Of a DNA stretch of 64,000 nucleotides, positions 45,783 through 56,808 are shown in pieces; within the stretch, counting starts at the first letter, position 1; each line of letters starts with the position of its first letter. Location: the NCBI GenBank assembly GCA_001630475.1, contig KV419408.1, positions 1 to 64,000 on the forward strand, read 5' to 3'. The translations under genes were made by a program, and so were the position numbers. The notes under the pieces are model-generated. The model searched no databases. It saw nothing but the letters and a program-made list of their open reading frames with translations, and was not told the origin of the DNA. This DNA comes from Sistotremastrum niveocremeum HHB9708 (lineage: Eukaryota; Basidiomycota; Agaricomycetes; Sistotremastrales; Sistotremastraceae).

Positions 45783-47942
45783 ATGACTCGCGAGCCAAAG
45801 GACGATACTGGCACGGATGTAGATGCCAACTATGAGGCAGACACGTCTCCCATGGATGAAGAAGCCAAAGGCCTACTATCAGGCTCAACCTCGCATGCGG
45901 AAATAACAAGACAGAAGAGCCCAACCTCACGAATTATTAAAATCTCGCTTGTCTTCTTCGCTATCGTCATCGCCTGCTTTGCTTTACGACCTTATACGTT
46001 CTCTTCGAATGATATCTCTGGTTCTGAGACGGAGTCGGAGGAATGGAAACAGACTATGGATGGGTTGGACTTTGCGAGTACGGGTGGATTGAGGTCGAAT
46101 GGAACGCATCAGTATAGGAAGACGGTGTTGATGATTTCTATTGATGGGTTGAGGTATGTGGCTTATAGACTGGAGGAATCTATCATGTCTGAACTGTCTA
46201 TACTCAGAGCTGACTATTTGGACCGTGGATTCACACCCCATCTCTTTGAGATCAGTCAAGTTGGCCTCCGAGCGAAATTCATGCGTCCTATATTCCCTGT
46301 GCGTCCGACGCTTACATTGAAGATTCCAGACAGCTGATAAATGGGCACCCAGACACTTACTTTCCCGTGAGAGCACACTTGCTAGTGACCAATCTTCGAA
46401 ACTGACATCAGTTCTGCGACCAGGAATCACTGGTCCTTGTTGTACGCGATTTTCTTCCTCAATAGTGCGCATATCATCTAAGGCTCATACAGAACAGGAT
46501 TATACGCCGAGTCTCACGGCATAGTTGGAAATGTGAGTCAATGCATTGCCTGCTTAGCATATACCAATGTTAGTTGCAGAACTTCTGGGATCCAGTAGCC
46601 GAAACATCTTTCTACTATGCGGATCCTAAAAGGTCATGGAATTCTAGCTGGTGGTATGGAGAGCCTGTCAGTAATGTGTTCTACTGTTCGGCGTCACCAA
46701 TTGCTAATGTCATGTCTAGATTTGGGAAACCTTGGAACGGGCAGGAGTCAAGACCGCTAATCTGATGTGGTGAGTAATGATGCTGGTATTTGCAGGACAT
46801 GGGTCACAAATAGTGGACCAGGATAGGGCCGCCTGAGACGCAAGGTGGCACGTCCCCGACCTTTTTCATTCCGTGGAGGGTTCGTTGACCACACGTCGTG
46901 AATTCGACATGCTAATAATATTTCAGGATAAAGTCCCCTTGCGAGAAAAGCACGATCAAATTATGGAATGGATTGACCTTACTCTCGAAGAGCGACCACA
47001 GTTGATTTTAGGTGCTTTTCCTATTGCCTCAATGTTCCGACTTGGCAACTCATAAACCTTCTGAAAGCGTACGAGCCGTCGCTGGATCAAGCTGGTCATT
47101 CCAAAGGCCCTGGGTCTAAGCTTGTCAATGTCAGTCTATTTCATTGCGTGTGTGATGCCATCATCTCATTGTCGGACCTCCAGGACACCCTGAAACAAGT
47201 GGATGCATTCGCGAAGGACATCCATTCTTCACTTGCAGCTAGAAATCTGTCCGACATCGTGGATGTCATTTTTGTCAGCGACCACGGGATGGCCGATACA
47301 AGTCATCCCAAATGGCTATATCTCGACGATTTCATCGGTATGGAAGGCTTGGCTGATATCGATCATGAAGATGGTACGCGTTATTCACTTCCTTGATCTG
47401 AATGAACTGAATACCTTTCAGGGTGGCCATCCATGGGATTGCGATTTTCCGAACACTGTAATGCAACCCGGTATCTGGAGATGTTGTTGGCAGCTGCTGC
47501 CGAGAACAGTGACAAGTTCGATGTCTACACTCATGAAACCATGCCCGAGAGATATCATTTCTCCGAAAACTACCGCATTGCTCCAATATATGTCGTCCCC
47601 AAGCTTGGATACGCTTTGACCAACCGGAAAGAGAGCGTCGGGTTCTTCTCCAAAGGAGTGAGTCTCATTTTTCGTCACCGAAGGGTATTAGTCCTGACAC
47701 GTTCGTCGCAGAATCATGGATATGACAATCAGGAACCTTCGATGCACGCTGTCTTTGTCGCCGACGGTCCTTTTGTTGATCATATAAAGGCTCGTCGATC
47801 ACTGAGGCAAGGTATTTATGTGATGCCTGGGTTCCAGAACGTCGAAGTAAAGAGTCTGGTGGGCAAATTATTGGGTGTTACTGTTTCTCGAGATTCGCAT
47901 AATGGAACGGAAGGATTCTGGGAAGGCTATTTGCATAATTAG
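45783..47942 (+). CDS. Ectonucleotide pyrophosphatase/phosphodiesterase (type II membrane protein)
   Basis: Alkaline-phosphatase-superfamily enzyme of the NPP type that hydrolyses nucleotide pyrophosphates or phosphodiesters, probably in the vacuole, secretory pathway or at the cell surface. A cytosolic N-terminus is followed by a signal anchor (IIKISLVFFAIVIACFALRP). The catalytic domain has VLMISIDGLRADYLDRGFTP with the first metal Asp, the nucleophile segment TLTFPNHWSLLTGLYAESHG assembled across short exons near 46360-46530, YEPSLDQAGHSKGP, FVSDHGMADTSHPKWLYLDD, and NHGYDNQEPSMHAVFVADGP. All metal-binding blocks are present, so it should be active. It ends GFWEGYLHN. An ATG 18 nt upstream (45765) is also in frame. 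Confidence 0.9.
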
Positions 47943-48056
47943 ACTAGAACCAATTGTATTTTCTGTATTTGTTATCACTATGCCATTAAATTCTCAGCCA
48001 AGTCAGCGCTCCCGGATTTTAGCTTCGGGACTTCCGGAGTCGATCAGTCCTTGAAC

Positions 48057-49683
48057 ATGCAGATGGCTTTGGCTTCGACTTCGGTAAATCTTGATCTTTG
48101 TCTCTGCTAAGCTTTCACTGAGGGCTGTTTGACAGAAACGCTCATGTAGATGGTTTTCGACAAACTCGGCTAAGCACGTGGAGACTAGGAGGCCAAACGC
48201 AGGGTTGATTGAGGCCCTCTCGAAAAGTATCTCACGTGAAGGACCTCTTCCAAACCCAACCTGATGCGATACTATGTCTAGGTAGAGAAGCTGAAGCCTC
48301 GAGACCTGATAAAAACGCGTTCAAGCTACGCTCATTCGACAAAGCAATCCAGTCAATCTCAGCTTTGGACTACCAGATCACCTCAGCGGCCGTGGCAAAG
48401 CAGGTATCGACCCGTGATGTCTCTGATGTTGTCATTCCTAACCAGTTGCTGGTTATTCCAAAGATCGTGAAAGGCGTTGGGAATGGGATTGCACGTCGGA
48501 TCGATGAATACTTGAAAATGGAAGGCATGCTGGAGGGAACTGTGAGTCTGGCACAAGGCTCTGGTCGATTCCGACCATCTTCGCTAAACCATACAGATGT
48601 CTAGGGCGGACCTTGATGCCCACAAGCGAAGACAGAAAGCGTTGGCCGAGCTGCAGCGGGTCTCTGGCCTCGGGTATGTGGGTCTTCAATAAAAGGAGCT
48701 AATATTTTGACACGAAGCATCCCAGCCCTACAAAAGCTACTCGACTATATGAGCAGGGGTGTTCATCACTGGAGGACCTACGAAAACCTAATTTCAGGAG
48801 TCAACTATCCCGTGCATCTCAAATTGCTCTGGATTTCCTGGATGACCTCGAACAGAAAGTGACTAGGGAGGAAGTGGAACGCGTCTCCGTATGTCTTCTC
48901 TCCCCCTTCCGATCCGACCAGTATTTATACCCCCATCCAGGAAATCATCTTGACACTTTTAGAACCAGAGATCCAAATATTTCTAACCGGAAGCTAGTAA
49001 GACTTTCGCATCATTCCCCAAAGGAGTCCCAGTCCAGACAAACTTACAAAGAATTAGCCGTCGAGGTGTAACTATGGCTTCCGCCATCGATATTCTTGTG
49101 ATCGATCCGCATATGGTACCGACTCCGCCATCATCCAAAGTCACTTCCAAGAAGAGCAAAACTTCACCGGAAAATCAGCAGTCAAACTGGTTAAACCAAT
49201 CTGTTGTTGAGCCACTTGAGAGCGCAGGAGTCATCGCGAGCACTCTGAGCAGCACCGGATCCAAATGGCAAGGACTCGTGCGCATTCCATCGATAGGAGA
49301 GTCAGTTGACGGGCGGCTCGACGGGATTCAGCGGCATGACGGCAAATTCTCAAAATTGACTATTCAGTACGTCTGAAGGGTAGAAACAAGACGTAGCTGA
49401 CTTTTTGTACACCAGCACCGTCCCTTACTCAAGCCAAGGCGCGGCTTTACTCTTCTACACGGGAGATACCGAATTCATCCGCCACGTTCGTCGAGAAGCT
49501 TCTAAACTGGGGTTTCAACTCAATGAATTCGGGCTTTGGCGGTCTGCAAGTGATTCGGAAGAGCGACCTTGGACTCCCGAACCATTGTATTCAGAGAATG
49601 ACATTCTGCGTGAAATTGGCTTGGATTTCGTTGATCCAACTCATCGAAATTTTTCCAACATTACCTCGAAGGCGAAACGATGA
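48057..49683 (+). CDS. Family X DNA polymerase-like protein, catalytic residues lost, probable mitochondrial
   Basis: Exons join into a Pol beta/lambda-type protein without a BRCT domain. The N-terminus, MQMALASTS then KRSCRWFSTNSAKHVETRR, resembles a mitochondrial presequence. The 8-kDa domain follows (EASRPDKNAFKLRSFDKAIQ; HhH VKGVGNGIARRIDEYLK), then GLGPTKATRLYEQGCSSLED, VTREEVERVS, GSYRRGVTMASAIDILVIDP, and the thumb (LFYTGDTEFIRHVRREASKL). By alignment with Pol beta and lambda, three active residues differ: the lyase Lys is Arg (GIARRID), the first catalytic Asp (GDxD) is Ala (SAID) and the third Asp (LDIR) is Thr (LTIH). Only the middle Asp remains. Probably not a polymerase or lyase; a structural or DNA-binding role is inferred. 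Confidence 0.75.
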
Positions 49684-49746
49684 TCGTTAAGCATGACTGA
49701 GATTGTAAGTATATTGGACTCATGAATTCCTAATGTAGACTCTAAT

Positions 49747-51272
49747 TCAATACCAGATACTACGGGTGCGGTGAGGGGATAAGATGGTGGTTGTAGAGAC
49801 GTCAGTGATGTTTTCTGAACCGCATTCTATTCTTTTTGCCATTTCCCAAAGCCAGAAATCGATCATGACACTATTGAGAGCTTCCACATCACGGTCGCCA
49901 CCAAGGGATAACCGGACAACTTCATTTCGGATCGCATCAACCGCAAGGATGCTGGCGGACCGAATGGCAATTTCCTCTCGCGACCCGGAGGGTAGGAGTT
50001 TCCCCGCCTCCAAGGCTGCTACAACCGCTGGGGAATATGTGATAACTTGAAGATGATGTAGGATTTGGGGGACTCTATAATCGGCAAACATTGTCAGGTC
50101 ATGTACCCCGTGCGGGAAGAAAGGATGCTTGGTTGTCAAGCCAGGGTCTGGATAAAAAGCCGCCCTGGATCCAAGAGTCGTAAGACAATCTTGATCACTC
50201 TGAATGTGCCTCTTACCATGTCTCTGCAACAAGTATCTGAGCTCTTTTCCAGAAAAAAACTGCACAGGGTTTTGTTAGACGCTACTTTCCAAATCCTTGC
50301 TAAGGAAACCTACTGGTCTGGCTCTCTAGTCTGGTTTGGTCACGGAAACTAGGGAAAAATTCCACGACCATCTCGACTAGTTGAAGGGCGGTACCTTGGC
50401 CGGCGTAGATTTCGTGGAACCGACGCAGTAATCCTTGGTATGAGCCTTCAAAGTTCTACCTCCAAAATTTGTATACTTTCAACCTCGAAAACATGGCCTC
50501 TTACCGCACAGAGTGTTTGCCCAACTTCTCTCATTATTCTGATGCGATCAACTAAAAGCGGAATCTGTTCCTTGGAGTCCTTGTGCGGCATGAATATCTG
50601 AGCAATCAGCTCATCCGGACATCGGATCGATGAAGCATAAAAGCTGGGATCAGTGATAGGTATCTTATTATCCAAGGCTAGGTTCAGGATCAGCCATAAC
50701 GACAGTTTCAATGGGATTAGTATGTGTACCTCTGTTTATGGCTGCAAGCAGACTCCAATAACCTGTCCACACATGGCGGTCATTGGATTCCCACGATCGC
50801 TTCCATTCCACACCAAATCTCTGACCATCCTCATACTCCGACCAAAAGCTGAAATTAAGTGAAGACACCAGGAAAATCCAATCTAAAGTTTGTCGTGTTC
50901 CGGAGTGTTCTGGTTGATAAGGCATCGGGGGATTGAGATGCAACGGATGAGATCTCCAAGTGCTCGGAATGTATGTCTCCGCCAACATTTTGTTATGGAT
51001 CTTCCAGACCATTGTTACGTTTCCTCCGTGTCAAATAGCGTTTACTTACGTAGACCGCGGCCAAGCGAACAGCGTCGACATTAAGGGTGACCAAATCGCT
51101 TAGTTGCTGTTTCATCGCTTAGTGCCGGGGTTCAGAACGATGATCTGACAAGCACCTTTTGGCAAGAACGTGTGCTAGTTAGCACCGGATTCTCAATCGG
51201 CAGCTCCTCCACCAATTTTTCATTGTTGTTCTCAAATATTAGGTGGGTGTCCTTAGTCAAAGGTCTAGCCAT
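49747..51272 (-). CDS. Queuosine 5'-phosphate N-glycosylase/hydrolase (queuosine salvage, DUF2419)
   Basis: Salvage enzyme that frees queuine from queuosine nucleotides so it can be reinserted into tRNA. The start MARPLTKDTHLIFENNNEKL leads, after an intron (GTGCTT...AACAG, about 51104-51155), into LVTLNVDAVRLAAVYV. Family blocks follow: TLDWIFLVSSLNFSFWSEYE, FGVEWKRSWESNDRHVWTGY, WSLLAAINR, FYASSIRCPDELIAQIFMPH, and VHDLTMFADYRVPQILHHLQ, ending LSPHRTRSIWY. The final exon carries the conserved Asp motif region (FADYRVPQILHHL), RNEVVRLSLGGDRDVEALNS and MIDFWLWEMAKRIE. Length of about 370 residues fits. The start is inferred from frame and length. Confidence 0.88.
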
Positions 51273-53536
51273 ATTAGGTTAAGTTGATTGTACTGATTTC
51301 TTCAAAGGATATCAAAAAGTCTTCAACACGCGGGATTCTAGCAACGCATGGTGCTTCCGCCGGTAACTTTTCGAGGGCTTGGGTCTAAGGAGTTAGGGAG
51401 AGAATTGGAAGGACGACTTGGCAAAACTTTGCGGTGTTCCAAATTCAGAAATCCCGAAACTGGAGTTTGCCGGCCGCCTTCGGCGAGTCGAGCACTAAAG
51501 ATGGTTCACCTCTACCACTCGCCCTGGATGTTTGATTACTCTGCTCATGGCTTCCAAAGTCTCCTCTACTTGGCTTCATTGATCTATCAGCTCCAGCCAG
51601 CTCTGTTCGCGGTCTCAGAAATATTTCTGGGCTCCTGGGCCCGCAACTAAATGCCTTTGTTAAGACTGTTTTGCGAAAATCAGTGTATTGTATCAAAAGA
51701 CGGCATAGAGGGCCTCGATTTCTTTTGAGGCAATACAGTGGCTTTCATTGCTTGGTATCCGACCGCCCGCTCGTGCATCTCAAACCGCTCTACGTGGATT
51801 GCTTGCCATATATGTTGAAGGCTCAATTGGCAATCATTGATTACAAACGGGGCCTGGCATCATTAAGCGCAGCCTGCGGAATCCGCCATTCTATAAGACC
51901 GGTCAAGCTATCCACACAGAATTCTAGGCAGTCGGTCTCGTCATCAGAAAGCACTGTCACATGGGTGGTGTTGTGGAGGCTCCAGGTTACCATCCTACAT
52001 CTCTGCTTCGGCCCTCGCAACTGTAACAAAGTTGTCTATCTGGGATACACCCCGCGCACCTTTTCCTGTTTGATCTCGCGTATTACACTCTCGATCACAC
52101 ACTCCTTGTGAGCTAGGGTCGCAAAGTACCGGGTTTTCTGCGTGGGCGGCGACCTCAGGCTCGCCATTCGGAAGAAGGGAGGCTAATCCCACGGGCATGA
52201 TGCAGGAGTGCCTTGGTCGAGCTCCGTCACTTTCGTACCTCGTGGAGGTGGAGATGACGGCGTATGGCAAGAGCCCTTTCGTTGTGCCATCTTGAACCAT
52301 ACGCCGATCGCATTCTTCCATGTGGGACTGGGACAGGTCGTTATCACTATGATGGAGGGTTATGGTGAGCTTATCAAACGTTTTTATCTCTTGTTTTGAA
52401 GGTTGAACTATCCCTAGAACGTCTGGTGTATCCAGTTCACTTTCTAATGCCCGAGCCGTGGCTTCATTTCGTACGTCCTCCAATTGAGCCAAATCGTGTC
52501 CGCAAGTCTCAAGTGGGGATTCGGCGGTGGCATTGATAGACCAAGCCGACCAAGACGAGGGACTAAGTTCCCAGCAATGTTGTTGGAGATGGCTTCTTTG
52601 CTTGAGGCATGGCCACATCGGTTGCTCAAAATTTTTCCTCGGAATCCCATCTAGGGTTTTCTAACAATGATTCCGGTGACACAACCAGTTACGGCACATC
52701 GCATCATCCCGTGCCGGTCGTGTAGATCCGGTTAAAAGGAGGCTCGAATCGGCCTTCGCCTTGCGACGTAATGATCTCCTAGGTTGCGCCAAAAATGCTG
52801 TACTCATCATTGACCATGCATCCGAGATTATTCTAGGCATGCCTGTGGGTTTGGAGCAGTGCTGGCAGTCTGTCGATGGAGGGTTTAAGATCATATCCAT
52901 ACATAGGGGGGACGTGTGCGTGGGTCTGCCTAGGCTCACCATGCGACTTGCTATAGGGACGCCACTGCCTCTTTCTATGTTTTCCCAAGACCGTTTCTTC
53001 TCTCCAGGGTTGCTTGGAGCCCAGTCTCACTGGCAGAACAGTCCACGAGCTCACGACCTGTTGCGACAGCTCTCCGCACCCCTGCGGCAGAGCTTAACAT
53101 CCGGAGATCGCCCCCTTTCTCCTATTCATGTAAAACAACTGTCCGATCTCTCAGCCTATTGATCAACATCGTTCTTTCTTGTTCTTTCATGCACTGGTCG
53201 GCAAAGGGCGAATGTCATTGTTTGAGTGGCAGCTGTCAGTCCGAGCATATAATCTGCCCCCTGGGGTAGGCAAAACATCGGTGGGGTAGCGCTTAGCATG
53301 TGGAGAAGTGACACAATGCTCATATTTCCTAGAAGAAGAAAGTCTTAGAACGAGGGTACCTCGTTTTAAATGAACGGACGGGTTCCAGGGTGGACCATGC
53401 GGCAGATCTGTTATCAACGGATGCATCCCTTTTTACAGGAACAACATGAATACATAGGCCGTCTCGGAGAACCTATCGATTGTCTACACCGAAGTCTATG
53501 AAATGTCTACGCGCCAGTGTGCTGGCCACTAAAGTA
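51273..53536. other. 2.2-kb interval with no recognisable gene
   Basis: Moderately long ORFs exist on both strands (51995-52618 minus, 207 codons; 52761-53162 plus, 133 codons; 51671-52111 plus). None shows a domain, a family motif or a convincing exon chain, and they overlap on opposite strands. The minus ORF is rich in acidic residues and Ser and would be the best single candidate for a lineage-specific gene. The interval could equally be a decayed gene or repeat. I annotate no CDS. Confidence 0.35.
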
Positions 53537-53903
53537 TCATCGCCGTTGTCGAGAATTAAGTTTTGCTACCAGGAGCTCGCCCCTCTTTTTCAAAAACAAA
53601 GGGCTCACAGCCTGCAGGAGTTCTTCCATATTCTCGTAGATGACTCCTGTTGTCGTATTTGGTATCGCAGGAGCGGCGGCTACCAACTACTCGCAAAGCA
53701 AGATGAGTGACTTGACTCAGGGCCAACGATAAGCTGACCTTATAGCCATTGCAGTTCAGGTGAATAGTGCACTTAGAACCTTCCAAAATTGTGACTTCTG
53801 CATCCGCGTCCATCCTTGATGATGTAGAGATGGAATACGCCGAGATGCCATACGATTGCTCGCTCAGAGCACGGGTCATCTCGTCACGATAAAAATCGCC
53901 CAT
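53537..53903 (-). CDS. Small GSKIP-domain-like protein
   Basis: Two exons, 104 residues. It starts MGDFYRDEMTRALSEQSYGI, then AYSISTSSRMDADAEVTILE and GSKCTIHLNCNGYK. A 52-nt intron (GTCAGC...GAGTAG) joins to LVAAAPAIPNTTTGVIYENM then EELLQAVSPLFLKKRGELLV, ending NSRQRR. The beta-strand plus long terminal helix pattern, with the IYENMEELLQAVSPLFLKKR helix, resembles small fungal GSKIP-domain proteins. Human GSKIP binds GSK3 and PKA; whether this one does is unknown. The next gene (ERV46) is on the same strand. The 5' flank (53904-54640) has short ORFs but no clear additional exon. Confidence 0.5.
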
Positions 53904-54747
53904 TGGATGTATAGAGGAGACCTAGAGGGAATGTAGAGGACGGGGTGTTGTTGGACTTTCTGTGCACAGGATACTTCGGGTGGCCTTAATGGCGCAGATC
54001 GGTAGCCCGTCTTTATGAATGTCGAGAATGTTTCTGACCCTGCTGGAAGTCATTCTGAAAGAGTAATTATATCCGGCAACAATGAGCGAATTGAGATAAC
54101 GTGTCAAGAATGAACACGGAAGTCGTGGAAGGCGATCGAAAAGAAGGGTAAGGAGATTTTATTTCGGTGAAGTCGCAATCTATGTTTTTGGAAGACCGTG
54201 AAGTCGAATATGCCACCCTTCCCATACACGAGTCGGAAACACACACGGGAGGCTGAAAATGTCTGTGAGCCTTTGAAAGAAGTGAAGGGGTGGCTCTCAA
54301 GGTGTCGGAGGCCCGCGGGTGAGGCCAAAGGCTCAGCCGGGAAAGAAAATGGGAGAATAATCCCAAGACAATGGCCGAACTCGCACGCCCAGAGAGATAC
54401 GCCGTTTTGACTTTAGAAACATGGAAGGGTTTGGTTTTGTCGATTTATCTGATCCACATGTTGAGGGCCATCACGCCAGCTGCATGCACGTGAAGTTGAT
54501 TGCAATTCTTCGCGAGCACCTAGGGCACAATGGATGCCCGTATTCAGCTCTAGCGGCCCGTAAACGTCAAGCAATCTAATTTTTGACCACTGTGATCGTC
54601 TTTGACATTGGAATTGCAAGCGGACTTACGCCCGGGGCGGCCGACTGCAAAACTTTCGGATGTCGGGAATACAACTAAACTGTACTTGCCGACTGGCGCT
54701 CAAGCCACATAGCTTTTAATTACGGAATGGAACTATTTCATATTACA
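53904..54747. other. Intergenic region, no gene seen
   Basis: About 840 bp between the GSKIP-like gene start and the ERV46 stop, both minus strand. ORFs of 60-100 codons occur on both strands (for example 54067-54366 minus) but show no family motif. Likely the promoter and leader of the GSKIP-like gene plus the ERV46 3' end. Confidence 0.35.
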
Positions 54748-56487
54748 TTACATGACCTTGCCTGCACTATAACCATTGGCGCTGTTCGACTTCAACGCTC
54801 GGCTTGTTGCAAATAGGACACTGTCCAATATGGATGCTATTGTCAGGACACCACCAACAATTGCACATGTCCTGTGGATCCACGTAATCAGATAGAGCAG
54901 CGCCGACGAAGATGGCCATCGCTTACGACGTAATAAAGTGAGCGAATGATTGCCGCGTCTCCGTATGAACCACGAGTATAGGGGAGATCTCAAAGCTAAA
55001 GAAGGCACCTAATCCTTTGTTAGCCCCATGAAGCGAGGCAGGAGAAGGCTGGACACACCGGGTATCCCGTTCACCCCGTGACTGAGTTGAAGACCCTGAG
55101 AACTTTCTTCATTGTTGCCATGTTCGAGATCCCGCTCAAAATGTGTGACACTGTACTGGTGAGTATTGACCTATTAGAGTAAGGTCAGAAAAAGAAAGAA
55201 ACTTTTAGGGTGACAATTGAATGACCGTTTCGCCCTTGAGCGTAGAGAACCGGGTCGAAACAACCTTTAAGAAGTACTGGAACATATACTGGGTTTTGTC
55301 GGTCTGGGGGACAGATAGACTTAGTGTGCATAACATTCTGTGAGCCGAAAAACTATTACCATCCCGCTGTAACCGTCCAATGGGTTGTAATCCAGAGAAA
55401 CCTTCTTTCGCAGCTCACGAGTAAGCTCAGCCTTGTAGGCATTGCTATCGTCGTCCCCTTCGAACTGGAATTGGTGAATGTGGTGCGCAAAGTCGTGTTT
55501 ATTTTCGTCCTTGAGATAGGGAACGAGAGTGTGAGCCTGCCGCGAGTGGGTCTGGAATGACTGTCCGGGAGAAAAGTGGAGTTTTCCGAAGACTTTGTTC
55601 ACACGGACGCCTCCCGCGATGTTACAGCCCTCCGAAGACTGTTCCCGTAATTTATCCGTCCATCCTTCCGACACGCACTACACGCATTGGATGAGCAGCT
55701 GGGAGATTGAGGGTCAAGGAAGGGACCGGCATCCAGGGACGAACCTGCTCAATTGCATCCGGGTTAGAGAAACTCCATCCTCTGTTAACGTAGGCTTGTC
55801 GGACATCCTCGCATGTCTGACAACACCCTCCTTCAGGCTCTACACCGCCATAACAAGAGCCGCAGTACCCTTCTCCACCACGACTCTTGGCTAGTTTGTC
55901 GACATCACTTCCGAGATCTGCGTCATAGATGAGACGGCGTCCTGAGAAGACCCCGGCAACTTGCCTGTGGCTCGTTCGTGTGATACCGGAACGCCGTTTT
56001 GATCAATTCTTGTCTTAATAATGTTATGGGTGTAATCGCGCTGCTGTTCACCGCTGACGTCCATGACATCCAGGCTTAGCACTAGCATACCCATCTTAGG
56101 ACAACGCAACAAACGAGGAGTGTGATACTCACGATAACAAGGTACTCGAGGGAATGTCACGTTCAGGCGAACAGTGAGTTTCTCGCCTCTGGAACGGTCG
56201 ACAAGGATGGAGGTATCGACGTTCACCCTTCGGTAGTCAAAGAATTCGATTGATGTGAAAGTGAGGATTATGGCGGCCGCCACGAGCGTAACTGGGACGA
56301 AGATGAGAATAGCGCATGCATAGCAATCCATAGAGATTCACTCATTGCACCCGTCCGCGTCTTTACCTTCACATCTTCCATCGTCTAGAGGGAAAGTGAG
56401 CACCAGTGCTAATGCTTAGGATGGGCGAATTACCTTTCCGAAAGCATCGATGCTTTTCAAAGCTCCTCCAAAAATTCCCTTGGCCAT
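54748..56487 (-). CDS. ERV46: ERV46/ERGIC3-type COPII vesicle cargo receptor
   Basis: ER-Golgi cargo receptor that works with Erv41. It starts MAKGIFGGALKSIDAFGK, the family start, then a membrane helix (AAAIILTFTSIEFFDYRRV) leading into VNVDTSILVDRSRGEKLTVR and LNVTFPRVPCY. The lumenal domain has LLSLDVMDVSGEQQRDYTHN, the Cys-rich CYGGVEPEGGCCQTCEDVRQ AY motif, EGCNIAGGVRVNKVFGKLHF and HTLVPYLKDENKHDFAHHIH then QFQFEGDD. The second membrane helix is near the end (TCAIVGGVLTIASILDSVLF). It ends NGYSAGKVM. The cytosolic Cys-Cys retrieval motifs were not checked exon by exon. Around nine introns. Start codon set by the conserved MAKGIFGG. Confidence 0.9.
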
Positions 56488-56808
56488 GTCGAAGTCGTTC
56501 AGAACAGTTACAAGTACAGGTGAAAGAGTAAAGGAGAGAGAAGGGAGGGGACAACGAGCTCAAGTCTCGTGAGCTGGAAGTGGCACGTAGCTTTAGATGC
56601 GGAAAGAGCCGAGGTTGGACCGCATTGAGCGACGTGGCTTGACCTCATGCTGGCCTTCGCGAAGAATATATCATTTGATTTTAGTGCAGCATATATGTCC
56701 GTTTCCTTTGTCCTGAATACGAGATGAAGACTGGAGCAGCGGAGTCAAATTGTAACCTTCATGTGCGCAGCCTTCCGAGATGAGCCTTGCGTGGACTAAC
56801 ACTTCTCA

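Noticed and set aside
46320-46530. Apparent loss of the nucleophile segment in the phosphodiesterase gene
   Set aside because: Short exons separated by introns join in frame to give the complete TLTFPNHWSLLTGLYAESHG block.
52761-53162. 133-codon plus-strand ORF as a gene
   Set aside because: No ATG at its start, no recognisable domain and no supporting exon chain.
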